Below are positions 1 to 12,098 of a DNA stretch of 64,000 nucleotides, in pieces. The notes under the pieces are model-generated. The model saw nothing but the letters and a program-made list of their open reading frames with translations. It searched no databases and was not told the origin of the DNA. Source of the DNA: Liriodendron chinense (lineage: Eukaryota > Streptophyta > Magnoliopsida > Magnoliales > Magnoliaceae); the NCBI GenBank assembly GCA_003013855.2, contig PVNU02000853.1, positions 2,604,001 to 2,668,000 of the forward strand, read 5' to 3'. The first letter of the stretch is position 1. Each line of letters opens with the position of its first letter. A program made the translations under genes and the position numbers.

Positions 1-1460
1 GGTTTTAATTTCATGTCATCGATCCAAGTTTAAGGACATAATTCATCACAAATGGACTATAAGATAAAAAACAATTCAAAATTAACATATATCATTAGTG
101 TAGTTTTGAGCCACATAGAAATTTAAATAGAAAATCATAAAAACCTTTCTATAGGTTCACGACTATCCGATTAAAATGAACGGATCAGATCGGCTAAGGG
201 GTGGGTCAAATCCCTTTTTTAGCGGGGCCCACACCCTTCTTAAAAAAGCTCCTCTTAGGGCAAGAACCCTTTGTACGAGCGGCAACTATGGCGTAGTGAC
301 ATTTTCATCCATTAAAAAGTGAAAAAGTGGTTTTAGGACTAAACAACTTAAGTTTTAAACAGAAGGGCTATTGACACAAATATGTCATACTACGTGGCCA
401 TTAAACCAACAAACCCTTGCGAAAGAGGTTGGTTCTCAGCAACATGAGAATTTCGCACAACTAGCTTCATGTGGAGCCCACGATAATGTTTCTATGGAAT
501 CTGACCCGTTCATCAGGATTTTCATGTGACGAAAATGGGACACCAAAAAAAAAATTAAACGGTTAAAATCATCATGAAGACCATACCTTAGAAAACAATG
601 GAAAACTACGCAAAAACTTCCAAATTCTTATGGTGGGGCACCTGATGATTGGATGGGCCTCATTTTTAAGGATTCTTATTTCATAGGGAAAGAACCTTCT
701 AGACCGGTTGAATGCCATACATGGTGGGCCCCACACTCAGTTAGACGAAATTCTCCTCTACCACAGTCGCTGTAGAAGAACTCTCCTCCGGCACAAGGAT
801 GGTGGTTCTGGCTTTTGTTATATGCGCGGCAGTCACTGTACCTCGCACGTGTAAATAGGGCATACGTGTGAATCATCGGATCCGTTCATCTGGTGATCTG
901 AACCATGCAGATGCTGTATCTAGGGAAACTAAATCTATACGATCATCAAGTGGATCGAATTCGTAAAAAAAAAATGAACGGTTAAGAGAAATAAATCAAT
1001 CGTTTAGTTTTCTTATACATGCGTGGCCCACCTGTTGATCATTTTTTTATGGATTTTAGATGCATGAGATCTAAAGAGTAAGGATTGTCAGACAAACAGC
1101 CACATTTACTGCATATTATCCGCGTCCAACTATTTGTTACTCTCATTTTGAGGGAATTCAGATTGGTGGACGATCCTAGCCTCTCATTAATGGACATTTA
1201 TTTATTGCCTTTACAACCATTGACTTTCTTCTATTTTGGCCGTCTATTAGATTTCCGCCGGTCAGCACTTTTAAATATTTGTTGACTTATGATCATACTA
1301 AATTGTGCACCCACGATTTCCAAAGTTTAGCCTTTTCTTTTATTTCTTTTTTAAAAGGCGAGCAAAAAATCCCTCTCATTTGTAAAAGTGGTATGGATTT
1401 CTAAGTTACTGTGATGAGAAATTAGGTGGGGCAATTGTGATGACGTCCATCCATTTTGTT
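1..1460. other. Intergenic, no gene seen
   Basis: No open frame here resembles a known protein. Two short stretches (about 500-660 and 880-1060) share wording such as 'aacggttaa' and a G/C-rich 'ggcccacctg' type segment, so they are probably decayed small DNA transposons. No RNA gene or promoter can be supported. Confidence 0.5.
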
Positions 1461-2080
1461 GGAAGCGAATTGGTTGGTGTACATTACACCAGTGAGGTTG
1501 CTACTGTGGGTGCATGGTGAGCATAGACGAGTGCGTCAGTCCTCAAGCACCGTGAATGTACGAATGGCTCAAAGAAGATCAAGGCTATGTGAGTCCCACA
1601 ATGATGGATTTAATATATCCACACCATCCATCCATTTGGAGAGATTATTTTAGGGCATGATTGAAAAAATAAGTCATATCCAAAGCTTAAATGGACCACA
1701 CCAAAAAAGGTAGTGGGGAAAATGATTCTCAATGTTAAAACATTTTTAGGGCTCACCATGATGTTTATTTGCCATCCAAACTATTAATAAGGTCACAGGA
1801 ACCTGGATGAACAGTAAAAACAAATATCAGATTGATCCCAAACTTATGTGGTCCCCGAGAAGGCTTCAACGGTAGACGTTCAATCTCCACTACTTTCTGC
1901 AATGTGGTCCACTTGAGCTTTGTATCCATCTTATTTTTTGTATAAAGCCTTACAACCATCTCGCAAAATGAACAGACGGTTTGGATTTAACGCATACCTC
2001 TTAGTGGGGCCCACAGAACTTGCTGATGTCAATACACCAGCCAAGTTGCTGGTGTGTGTTACACCACGCAATCCACTTCC
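1461..2080. mobile_element. MITE, Mutator-like, complete copy
   Basis: A 620-bp element with imperfect long inverted ends. The left end reads ggaagcgaattggttggtgt and the right end, read on the minus strand, ggaagtggattgcgtggtgt. The body is close to a foldback: 'gattattttagggcatga' near the left half is mirrored by a decayed counterpart near the right half. It is flanked by 9-bp direct repeats, cattttgtt (1452-1460) and cattttgtc (2081-2089), eight of nine matching. A 9-bp duplication is the hallmark of the Mutator superfamily. There is no transposase, so it is non-autonomous. Related copies recur at 46.8-48.5 kb, 59.8-61.2 kb and 62.3 kb. Confidence 0.75.
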
Positions 2081-2089
2081 CATTTTGTC

Positions 2090-3374
2090 AACCAATTTTA
2101 AAACATGAGAGAAAAAATGAGGTACACCTGAATCTCGAGGAGGCCTTTATTTGATCATGGCTAGCTATGCTTTAGAGGTGCAAAGCTGCTGATAATTAAA
2201 CAGCCCGTCTGCTCGATACAATTAAACATGGCCAAAACAGTACAGCAACCAAACTGTAAATTTATGAATTTATTCGATCGTATCGAAGGCCAGTTCAATC
2301 CTATCAAAGGGGCCTTTAATCCTATTAAATGCTAACTTGATCCTATCGATAGAGTTTTAGGAGATTCAACCATGCTTCCATTGCCTTGGTAGCCTCATAG
2401 GTACATCATATGCAAAGTAGCTGATCATAAGAGTTAAAGCATCCATATCAAAGATCAGGGGAGCACAAGAGAAGCGAATTCAAGACGAGAAGACACATCT
2501 CAAGAAGGTGCAATCAACGGGCTCAATCTAACTAAGGGTTATTGTTTAGAGTCTAAGTATACTCTTTCTTTGTGTATGATTGAATATAGAGTTTGCAACC
2601 TAAGTTCGAAGTGGTTCTTGTGTGGGAACGCCACCGGGTATGGGTGTGCACATAATCCACCAACACGGGTGTAAACATGTTGGTTCTTGTATAGGACTGA
2701 ATTCACCGAACACAGGTGTGTACGTGTAGGTTATTGGTAAGCCAATAGAAAACCAATTAAGTCTCTGAGGTAGCCACAAACACAGGTGAAAATGTGTTCC
2801 ACTAATACGAGTGAGTACGTGTAAGTCTTTGTGTAAGACTGTTACTGACATAGGTGCGTACGTGGTCCACAAACATGGGTGTGTACGTGTAGGTTTGTGG
2901 TGAACCTACTAAAATAATTGTAAAGGTTTTTGGTGAATCTATGAAAAACAAATTGAGATAGTGAAATCCGGTACACTCGAGGAAAGTGCATCCGCCGAGA
3001 GTGGAGTAGGCAATTAGCCGAACCACTATATATTCTTGTGTTTGTGATTGTGATTTGTGCACATTTTTATTCATGCTTATGAGTTTAATTGGTTGAATTA
3101 TATAAATGCTTGAATAAATTGTATGCTAGGCATTTAATTGTTTCCACACATACACACAAGATACATATCTCACCTTCATAGACTAATAGCTCAATTAGTT
3201 GAATCATTTGTAGTCTATGCAATTGGACCCTTGTGCCTTATTGATTTAATTGGTAAATTGTTTGATTAGGCAAAGAATTTGAAGTGGTCCTATTCACCCC
3301 CCTCTAAGACTTAGCCATAATTTTAAGCTCCATAAGCTTTCTGCGTAACGTGGTATCGTGTTAGACAACTGACA
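2090..3374 (+). mobile_element. Copia-type LTR fragment (SIRE-like end)
   Basis: The 3' part from about 2400 to 3374 matches the 3' part of the LTR nested at 8004-9891. Both have the same order of segments, including 'catcaaagat' with a following 'gggagcacaag', repeated 'cgtgtaggtt' words, the C-rich 'cacccccctctaagacttagcc' type stretch near 3296-3315, and an end reading 'ttagacaactgaca'. A C-run followed by CTCTA(A/G)G is typical of LTR ends in the SIRE group of Ty1-copia elements (family knowledge). The 5' border and the target duplication were not found, so whether this is a solo LTR or a truncated element is open. No coding sequence is present. Confidence 0.5.
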
Positions 3375-5237
3375 CTATTTCACTTCCTTTTGCAAGAGTC
3401 TATTTGATGGCCACCAGTCAAACTACAAAATATACAATCATGCATATTTGGTCCTTTAATTTAACCTGGTTTGATTGATCTATGCTATCATGCATATTTG
3501 CATAATGTTTGTATGTATAGGATCGATCATACTCTATCAGAGTATTGTATAGTTAATCCATCGTACAATCATAATCCTCACTTTGTGCAATTGGGTCCCA
3601 TGCTTTAGTGATCCTGACCATTGGTCTTTCTCACCATGGATGGACAATGCTCTTAAAATCTTCAAGATTTTCAATTTTATGAGGGCCATTGTCAGAGTTC
3701 TCTTCTTAACCGTTCTTGTGAAGGCCACGAATTGAAATGTGAGGATTGTCACAACAAGAAGATTTTCGAGTTATGATCCATCCAAATTGGGCTTTGATAA
3801 TGGCCCATCCAGATCGATGCTTGGTAAGTCGATGGTCCGGATAATTGGCCATGGGTCCATTAGTGCAAACTGAAAACCATTGTACACTATCAATATATTA
3901 GGATAGAGCACAATATAATTGCTCTTTAAAAATACTTCTTTCAAATACAAACAATCTCTTGAGAGACATGATCACTGAAAAAAGTGGGGTACAAGTGATG
4001 GACACTCCAAATCCATAATTAGGCCTTTCTCACTAGAATAATGATGTAGGATGAGGATCAAGCACCTTTCTATCACACATGGACCGAAAAAAGCTCAAAG
4101 AAAAGTCGACAAAACTCAGGAAAGTTCGACTGAATGAGAATTCCTCAATTAACACAGAACAGGGGCTGAACTCTCTAGATGGATTTTGGCTGTCTCGACC
4201 GATCGACCAATTAGGTTGACCAGTTGACACTCATGGTCGACCGGTCGAATCGACAGGTCGAGTCCGGTCGATGGGTTTCACAGATTGGCATGATTTCTCA
4301 TTTTTCTTTCCTTTTTCGTGTAGGACTCTTTGGTGCGTTCCTGGGGTTTGTTTAAGGTATTTATTGTTGCTTAAGCACATTTTAGGGTTTAGAATTTTCA
4401 TATTATCAATCAAATTTTGATTTTTATCAAATTTTATCTCGTGGATTCGACATTTCTCTTATGGATTCAAGGTAGTTATCCCTTGAAGGAAGACGATGAT
4501 CGACCTCATCATGTCCTTCCTCACGTCAAATAGATTAGGACCTTCGATTTCCTAGTCACTTTGACCAAACTGATTCCTGAGAATCATGGGTAACCAAAGG
4601 TAGGCCACACACAACAAATGGTCTAAATTAATGATCAAACCTTTTATACAATTGATGTAAATAATGTTTCCTGCATTTTCTTAGATGATTAGGATTCTCA
4701 TATCAAAGTGATTCTTGAGATGCACAGGTAATCAAATGTGGGCCTCACATGATCGATGGTCTAGATCAACGATCAAGACTTTTCAGAGAGATTGTAAGGA
4801 TCATTTGATTAAAGTGATTATTGATGAATGAGAAATCAATGGTGGGTCCTTCATGATGAACGCTAGAAATCAATGATTAGAGTTTTCTATTATAATCATA
4901 CATACGGTCCATTCTTTTAGTGAATGATTGAATAGATAGGATGATCCAATCACTTTTAAATTGCTGCCAATCAAATGTTACACTTACATGATAGACAATC
5001 TAAATCAATGATCAGCCCTCTTCTAGTATGATCAACATGGACATTATATCTTCTTAGCCATGAATCGAATGGTTATAATCATATGACCAAAGTGATTTTC
5101 CAATATTGAAAAAAAATCATAATTTTCTTATTATGACAATTGGTGTCTATTCAAAGTGATTATTGAGACTAAGAAGCATTACGAGTAAGCCATCATAAGT
5201 TAAAATGTTGCCAAACACACCGTTTATAGTTATGGTA
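3375..5237. other. Intergenic with LTR-like debris
   Basis: No gene is recognised. About 4040-4560 looks like part of another Copia LTR: it carries a cluster of self-complementary 'gtcgaccggtcga' words (4190-4275), the same kind of cluster seen inside the LTRs at 6151-6973 and 12900-13713, followed by a T-rich leader-like stretch. About 4560-5160 has several diverged repeats of a segment containing 'gatgatcaa' and 'tcaatgatca'. The rest is AT-rich unique DNA. Confidence 0.4.
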
Positions 5238-5247
5238 ACCTAGTAGT

Positions 5248-5396
5248 AGTTGTTATTATCATCATCATCATAATCATTTTAACACGCACGCCCACACCAC
5301 ACAGTTACACACCACCCACACCACATGGGGACTCAATCCCCATGATCTCAGTGTTGAAATAGAGTCTGTCTACCACTAAGCCATGGAGCCAGAACC
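5248..5396 (-). mobile_element. tRNA-derived SINE
   Basis: Read on the minus strand, the element begins with a tRNA-like head. It has an A-box-like tggcttagtggtaga (near 5370-5384) and a B-box-like gggattgagtccc (near 5327-5339), the internal RNA polymerase III promoter of a SINE. A GT-rich body and a tail of simple 'atgatgataataacaac' type sequence follow. The element is bounded by perfect 10-bp direct repeats acctagtagt at 5238-5247 and 5397-5406, as expected for LINE-assisted retroposition. It is too short and too diverged in the acceptor stem to be a functional tRNA. Confidence 0.8.
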
Positions 5397-5983
5397 ACCT
5401 AGTAGTTATTTATTCTCTAGTTAAAAACCCAGTGATTCAACCTAGAACTCAGTTGAGTCAACTTAACCTAGAGTTAGCCTATGGTTCTTCCCTAACTTAG
5501 GGTGTGGGTGTTTTTTTTCCTTGGCTTGAGGTATTGGCTTTTTTTTTTTCTTTTGTCTATTTTGTTTCTTATTTCCTTTTTTCTTCTTCCAATCAAAGGT
5601 TTTTTTTCCTCTTTCTTTCTTTGTAATTCTTGGGCTTTTACCTTAATTAAAAAAGAAAAGAAAAAAAGGGCTATGTTGTTGTTTTAGTTGTCTTGTAAAT
5701 TATTTTGCAAGGTTCCGCCATCAACTCTACTTGTTTCTCTCTAGACCTAGTTGGACTCAACACAATCCGTAGGGCATGTTTGGCCGCTTGGATTTGAAAT
5801 GCATTGGAATTCAAATCACAATTACATTGGAATCAAGGTGATTCTGAATCCTCATTTATGTTTGGTTGAATGCATTGGAATCCAAATCTTTCTTTTGGGA
5901 GCTTGTATTTGGAGGGCACTGGAATTCTTGGGTATATTCACAAACTTAGATTTTATTAACTTAATCAACTTTCATATCTCAAA

Positions 5984-5986
<3 letters not shown>

Positions 5987-6064
<78 letters not shown>
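5987..6064. repeat. (GT)n(GA)n microsatellite
   Basis: About 36 bp of uninterrupted GT followed by about 42 bp of GA. It lies just left of the Copia composite. Confidence 0.95.
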
Positions 6065-6066
<2 letters not shown>

Positions 6067-6150
6067 TTTGATAGAATGATGGTAATAAACCCATAAACCC
6101 ATTAAAATATAAATTTTTTTGCAAAAAAAAGATGAAATTCTTTGCCTTGG

Positions 6151-6973
6151 TGTTAGGTGCGTTGCACAAAACCTTAAGATCTCGCCCCCCCAAACTCTGT
6201 GGATTATGTGATATGATTATGCAATAAACAAAACCAAATCATCAACCACATGACACAAGAGATTTTTACGTGGAAAACCCTCAAAGAGGTAAAAACCACA
6301 GGACCTCGTCCAGACAAACAATCCACTATCAAGAGAACTATTACAAACCCAATCACAAGCACAACCCACTTGGATCTAACCTTCTTCACTCACGCGGGAG
6401 TGGATAAACAATAAAAGAATGAGAAACCGAGATATCTCACCAAGTACAAGGATGTAGAAGAGCCGAGAAGTCGATTGCACTGTGAATCACCTTCACAAGC
6501 AAAAGGCTCCACTTCCAACAAGCTTCATCTCTCTCTCTCTCTCTCTCTCTCACTTCCAACAAGCTTCATCTCTCTCTCTCTCTCTCACTCACCTTGGACG
6601 TGTCAAAAACCTTATTGGAATACCTAATCTCGAATTAAAAGCTCTCTTATAGCCCCATGCAAGAGATAGAGCCCAAATAGGAAACTGCATATAGCAATCC
6701 ACGTGCACCGTCGACTGGTCAGCCGACTGGTCGGAGGCACCCAAAAACAGTCCAGAGAGTTTATGGAGAAAAAATCGAATTATCGACCTGTCTGTCAGCC
6801 GGTCGGCCAGGACCCCAGACCAGTTGACGATCAGTCCGAATGGACAGAAAACTATCTAGCGTGTAGGGCTCCTTCTAGCCGAATTTCAGACTGGTAAACC
6901 AAGGGGTGTTGACAGGTCGGAGACCAAAAAACTGCACTCTCTCCTCAATGTCCTGAGGAGGAAAACTTCATCA
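6151..6973 (-). repeat. 3' LTR of the Copia composite
   Basis: About 823 bp, bounded on the + strand by tgttagg at 6151 and cttcatca at 6973. Adjacent (6974-6990) is the polypurine tract, read on the minus strand as tcagaaagggggagatt, which primes second-strand synthesis. The LTR contains two CT microsatellites (6526-6551 and 6570-6586) and a cluster of 'cgactggtc' and 'gaccggtcg' words around 6710-6930. It pairs with 12900-13713. Confidence 0.85.
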
Positions 6974-6991
6974 AATCTCCCCCTTTCTGAC

Positions 6992-7330
6992 TCAGGAGGA
7001 GTTCACCATCTTCAAGTCAGCCCGGCTTTTACAAGCCTCAAATTTTTCTTTGAGCAAAGCCTTCGTTGTCATGTCTGACCTGTTATCGTTTGTGTGGACC
7101 TTCTCAAGCTGTAACACCTTTTGTTCCAAAGTATCCATGATCCAGTGATACTGAACCTCAATATGCTTCGACTTGGAATACTGACTTGGATTCTTGCTCA
7201 AGTGTATCGCACTCTGGCTATCACAATAGACCACGTGCTTAGCCTGAAGGAACCTCTTCATCCAAAGCATCTCCTTGCATGCTTTTATGACTGCAATGCA
7301 CTCGGCCTCTGTCGTGAACAATGCTACGAC
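6992..7330 (-). pseudogene. Copia RNase H end of pol
   Basis: Minus-strand reading gives the C-terminal part of Copia RNase H: the AEC/AE region, CDSQSAIHLSKNP, KHIEVQYHWI and the final TKAL segment, ending at the stop at 6992-6994, about 20 bp before the LTR. Compared with the partial second copy at 13732-14018 it lacks eight codons just before KHVVYCDSQ (near 7240-7250). It is one part of a broken pol gene and is not expected to be active. Confidence 0.85.
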
Positions 7331-7348
7331 CTTCTGTAGCTTGCTCTG

Positions 7349-8000
7349 TCAAGAGAATGTATCCCTTGCAAACGTAAACATGAATCTCAAAGTAGACTTT
7401 CTGGAGTCTATGTCAGTTGCCATATCTGCATCTGTGTAGCCTTCTAACACAGGTTTCATATCACCATAGCATAGGCTCAACCTGGATGAGCCTCTTAGAT
7501 ACCATAGTATCCACTTCACCGTTGCCCAATGTTTTTTGTCAGGATTGAGAAGACATCGGTTGACAACACTAATTGTATATGTTATGTCTGGGCGCGTATA
7601 CACCATAGCATACATCGAACTTCCTACCGCCGAGGCATAGGGTATCTTCTGCATCTCATCTACCTACGTCTTCATCTTGGGACACTGCTTGTCGCTTAAT
7701 CTGAAGTGACCATCTAGTGGAGTATTGATCGTCTTCGCTGCATTCATATTGAACCGCTCTAGGACTTTTTCAATATACTGCTCTTGTGACAATCATAGCC
7801 TCCTGCTGCTTATGTCATGGTTATCTCCATTTATAGGATCTGTCTGGCCGGGCCCAAGTCTTTCATCGCAAATGACTTGCCTAACTCCTGTTTCAACCTG
7901 TCAATATTTTTTTTATGTCTTTTCCCATGATAAGCATGTCATCAACATACAATAACAGAACTAAGAAATCACTATCCGAGAACCTGGACGTAAACACATA
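7349..8000 (-). pseudogene. Copia reverse transcriptase, C-terminal part
   Basis: The minus strand encodes the second half of the Copia reverse transcriptase. The catalytic YVDD box is readable near 7935-7965 (LLLYVDDMLIMG), and 7349-7654 encodes the connection region with SSMYAMVYTRPDI, a typical Copia pattern. Several frame changes occur between 7650 and 7960. The upstream half of the same domain lies beyond 9895, so the coding region is split by the insertion at 8004-9891. Confidence 0.8.
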
Positions 8001-8003
8001 GTG

Positions 8004-9891
8004 TGTTAGTGTACTTTTCAGTGGCATACTAGTTCACCTTATTTGTCAATCATGGGTGTCCATGTGTTGTAATGTCGGTTGAGCTATGGCAAGCTGAAGA
8101 CCGAAGATTTAAGTGGACTGAAACCATCAAGGAAGAAGAACAGGTAAATGAGATGCCTTGATGACCTTAACCTTTTGAACCAAAACACCAAAAACCTCTT
8201 AGATGACTTGGCTCAATTAAGAATACCCTTAGTCATCTCCATTAGTCTTAGAACACCATCAAAACATGATAAGTTAGGCTAATTAAAGAGGTGGAAGCTT
8301 TTGTAAACAAATCAGCCCAAACAACAGTTTTCGATCATCTGATCAATCAGACAGTGGTTCCGATAGGACTCCAATCCATCGGACAAATGTTCCGATCAAT
8401 CGGAATTTGTTCCAGGAAGTTTCAAAAAATTCACTGGACAGATTTCTGATCAATCAGATAGGGTCCTTCTGATCAATCGAACCATGATTCCGATCAATCG
8501 GAAGTGACCTCCGATCAATCGGAGATACGCGAATCTGCCTTTTTTTACCATTGGAGAAAAATCTATAAAGGCAATGGGATTCTTTTTTTGGTTTAAGAGG
8601 GAGATTTTGAGGAGATAGAAGCTACTATTGTTGAAGATCATTAGAGGCTTTACTCCTAACCCATTGTAAGTCATTCTAAGCATTCAATCTAAAATGAGAA
8701 TGGACTTGTTCCCTCTTGATTCGTAGGAGTTTAGACACCTTGATCATATGTATATCCTTTGTTTAGCACCACCCAAGAATTCAAATAGGTGTATTCCTTT
8801 AGAAAATTCATTTTCTATCATTTGTAAAGGTTTCACTACCTCCTAGCACCTTGGGCATCTGCAATGGAGCATCACATGCAAGAGAGCTAAAGCCTTGGCA
8901 AAGCAGCGACATCAAAGATAGGGGGAGCACAAGGGGAGCTGATTAGAGCACGAGAGAGTAAGAAGAAGCAACCCGAAGCAGTACTACAATGGGGCTTAAA
9001 TCCGACAAATGAGTTGTCTTTTGTAAGAGTCCATCCACTCTTTTCCATGTGAGGATTGAGTGTAGAGTTTGTTTGTCAAACTCGAATTTAGAGTCGTTTG
9101 TTGATCCTTGGCTTGTTAGTTGAGCCTAAAAGTCTAAGGACGTTTGCCGTTCCTTGACATGTTTGTCGGGCCTAAATTTCAGGAACGTTTGTCGTTCCTT
9201 GGCACGTTTGTCGGGCCTAAATAAGTCTCCAAGGAGAGCGACCAACACGGATATGAACGTGTAGGTTGGGAGGAACCCGTAAACTCCCCAGTTGAGTGGA
9301 TCCAAGTTAAAACACCTTGGTTGGGAGGAACCAGATTTAAACTCCTTAGTGAACGCTGGTGTGCTAAAAGGGGTTGAGTACTTGAACCGGGAGTGGAGTA
9401 GGGTAACCGAACCACTATACATTCTTGTGTTTGTGATTGAGTTGAGCACATTTCTTATTATGCATTAAGTTTAATTGTTTAATTATGAATGCTTAATTAG
9501 AATGTATGCTAAGTACTTGATAGGCACACACACACACAAGATGTACTTTCACTTCTTGAGTAGACTTGAGCTTATATGATCCACTCTCATATAGTCTACT
9601 TAAGTTGCATAGATTAGGTGCTTCATTACTATAATCATTTGTTAATCTATACTTGCTTAGACTAGGTTGCTTATTGCACATCATATGCTAGTCTTGCAAT
9701 TGGACCCACTTAGGCTTAGAAATCGAAGTGTTATTTGCTTACTTAATTTAAATTGTTAAATTATGTAAGTAGGCGAAAAGAATTTTAAAAGGTCCTAATC
9801 ACCCCCCCTCTAGGACTTAGCCATAATTCTAGTTGCTTCGCTCTTAGCTTCTGCATGTATACGTATCATGTGTCGTATTAGACTAATGACG
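8004..9891 (+). mobile_element. Nested solo LTR-like insertion within the RT domain
   Basis: About 1.9 kb with no coding capacity separates the two halves of the Copia reverse transcriptase (conserved SDHC on one side, YV-n-F-SD on the other). It starts tgttagt and ends near actaatgac, which are imperfect inverted termini. Its 3' kilobase matches the LTR fragment ending at 3374, including the C-run and CTCTAGGACTTAGCC near 9803-9822. The + orientation is inferred from that shared end. A convincing 5-bp target duplication is not visible (tagtg on the left, taatt on the right), so the exact borders are uncertain by a few bases. About 8330-8525 holds six or more copies of a 'ccgatcaatcgg' palindrome. 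Confidence 0.6.
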
Positions 9892-10640
9892 TAATTTTAC
9901 AGTGGTCCGACTCCGTTCTGTCATACTCATCTTTCAACATGAATGAGTCAAACTTCTTATACCATTGCCTCGGAGCTTGCTTCAGCCCATACAAACTCTT
10001 CGTAAGCTTAACCACCATGTGCTCCTTGCCCTTGACCTCGAACCCCTCTGGTTGGTGCATATAGATCTCTTCTTCTAAGTCACCATGGAGAAAGACAATT
10101 TTAACATCTAACTGCTCTATCTCCATATCCATGCTAGCCGTCAACCCAATTAATATCCAAATGGACGTCATCTTCACCACCAATGAGAATATCTCTTTGA
10201 AGTCAATTCATTTCCTATGACCAAAACTTTTCACCAAGTCTGGCCTTAAACCTCGTCTGTGAATTCTTATGCTCAAACTTTTTTCTGAACACCCACTTGT
10301 TGCTCAGAGCTCTCTTGCCCTTAGTTAATTTCACCAGATCATAAGTGTGGTTCTTATGCAAGGATTCTATCTCCTCTTGCATAACTTTCAACCACTCCTC
10401 CTTATGCATGTCGGATAAGGCCTCAGAATAATCTTCTGGTTTTCCCCCATCGGTAAGCATAATATACTCATGTAGTGAGTACCTCTTAAACAGATGTTTG
10501 TCCCTAGATGTCCTCCTCAATTGTGGCTCAACAGGTGGATCATGTGGGGGCTGCTCCCCCGGTCCATTTTTCGTAAGAACTCCCTCATCCTCTACACCTT
10601 GCTGCACTCCCTCGTCATCAACCACCATGGGAGGAGTGAT
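9878..10640 (-). pseudogene. Copia reverse transcriptase, N-terminal part
   Basis: Minus-strand frames encode the segment before and at the start of Copia RT: RRTSRDKHLFKRYS, EAL-n-EWLKVMQEEIESL, a W-n-FRKK patch, then LDVKIVFLHGDLEEEIYMHQPEGF and SLYGLKQAPRQWYKKFD. These are textbook Copia RT signatures. The frame changes around 10200-10215, and the reading stops where the nested LTR begins. Upstream it continues into the integrase at 10692. Confidence 0.85.
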
Positions 10641-10691
10641 TGGATCTATGTCTTCCAGCTCACCTGAACTGGGTTGGGTTTTCTCTGGCTT

Positions 10692-11507
10692 TCAACTGTC
10701 TTCAATATACTGATCTTCAAAGAAAACCACATCTCTGCTCCTGACAAACTTCTTCTCAGTCGAATCCCACAACCTGTAACTGAATTTCTCATCACCGTAC
10801 CCCAATAACATAGATTGCATGATCTTCGTATCGAGCTTTGACCTCTCGTCCTTTGGTACGTGAACGGATGCCCGGCATCCAAATACCCTGAAATGACTGT
10901 ACAAAGGATCGCGTCCAGTCCGCACCTTCTCAAAAACTTCTCCATTCAACTGGGCTGATTGAGACCTATTTATCAAATATACTGTCGTGTGCATCGCTTC
11001 TCCCCAGAACATCTTGGGCAACTTCGCATAGGAAAACATGCATCTAATTCTCTCTACAATGATGCGATTCATGCGCTCAGTTACACCATTGTGTTGGGGG
11101 GTCTTAGGCACCGTCTGTTCATGCCGTATACCTAGGGACTTATAATACTCATGAAAGGCCCCAATGTATTCACCACCATTGTCAGTGCAAATGTACTTCA
11201 ATAATCTACCTGTCTCTCTCTCGACCATAACATGAAAACCTTAAACACACCGAAGACTTCATCCTTGGATTTCAATGTATAAATCCAAACCCTCCTAGAT
11301 GCATCATCTATTAGATGCATCATCTATAAAAGTGACAAAATACAATGCCTCACCCAAGGATTTTATTCTCGTCGGACCACACACATCAGAATAAACCAAA
11401 TCTAATGCATGCACTTTATTAACATGAGAAGAAATCTTAACAAAAAAAACCTTATGTTGTTTTCCAAATAAATAATCAACGCAAGTTTTGAGAGGTATAT
11501 CTGCCAT
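10692..11507 (-). pseudogene. Copia integrase core and C-terminal region
   Basis: The minus strand shows the integrase catalytic core in two frames. 11304-11507 carries the first Asp (VYSDVCGP) and FVTFIDDASNR. 10692-11228 carries the second Asp (CTDNGGEY) and the Glu (GVTERMNR), followed by a GYGDEKFSYRLWD patch and a RSRDVVFFED end that leads into RT. A small local repeat around 11305-11330 (atctattagatgcatc) accompanies the frame break. All three D,D(35)E positions are present, but the gene is interrupted. Confidence 0.85.
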
Positions 11508-11992
11508 CTCTGAAGGAGCTGCTTCTTCGCTAGTAGCTGAAGCCCTTTCTCACTCATGTGGCCGAGCCGCCTGTGCCACATGTCCATAGTTGAATTTTCT
11601 ACCGTGTTCAACCCACCCTTGCACACACTGACACTTGTCTTGTAAAGGGTACAACACTTCTTCCCTTTGGCTGCGATCAACGAACCATTGATGAGCTTCC
11701 AGCACCCACCAACAAATCGGCTTTCATAGTCATCATCATCTAACCTTCCCGTCGACATCAAGTTAAGGCGATGGTCAGGAATGTGCCGCACATCCTTGAG
11801 TACTAATGTGCAGCCCACATCGGTTTTCACACAAATATCACCAACTTCTACAATCTTCAATACGCCAGAATTACCCATCTTCATGGTCCCAAAGTCTCTC
11901 GACTTGTAGCTTGTGAAGAAATCTCTACGTGGAGTCGTATGAAACGACACTCCTGAGTCTATCACACAGTCGGTCTCCTGACTCGTAGCCAT
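11402..11992 (-). pseudogene. Copia protease and GAG-pre-integrase
   Basis: One open minus-strand frame of 196 codons. It begins next to the aspartic protease site CVIDSGVSFH (usual form DSGAS), continues through the Tnt1-like GDICVKTDVGCTLVLKDVRH, and then the GAG-pre-integrase zinc region MWHRRLGHMSEKGLQLLAKK. The end of the frame (roughly the last 40 residues) is out of phase with the true integrase, which continues in another frame at 11507. The protease is altered at the usually conserved Ala after DSG. Confidence 0.8.
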
Positions 11993-12098
11993 GAGACAAA
12001 CCTCATGATCCGCAAAGAGAATAACAACAACGTCGTCATCTGAGGCAACTGCAGTAGAATCTGATTCATCTTCCTTCTCCTTTCCTTTTCCTTTCTTG

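Noticed and set aside
5320..5390. tRNA gene on the minus strand
   Set aside because: A and B box-like words are present but the acceptor stem does not pair, and perfect 10-bp flanking duplications show that this is a SINE.
5502..5687. Phe-rich open frame
   Set aside because: It arises from T-runs in AT-rich intergenic DNA.
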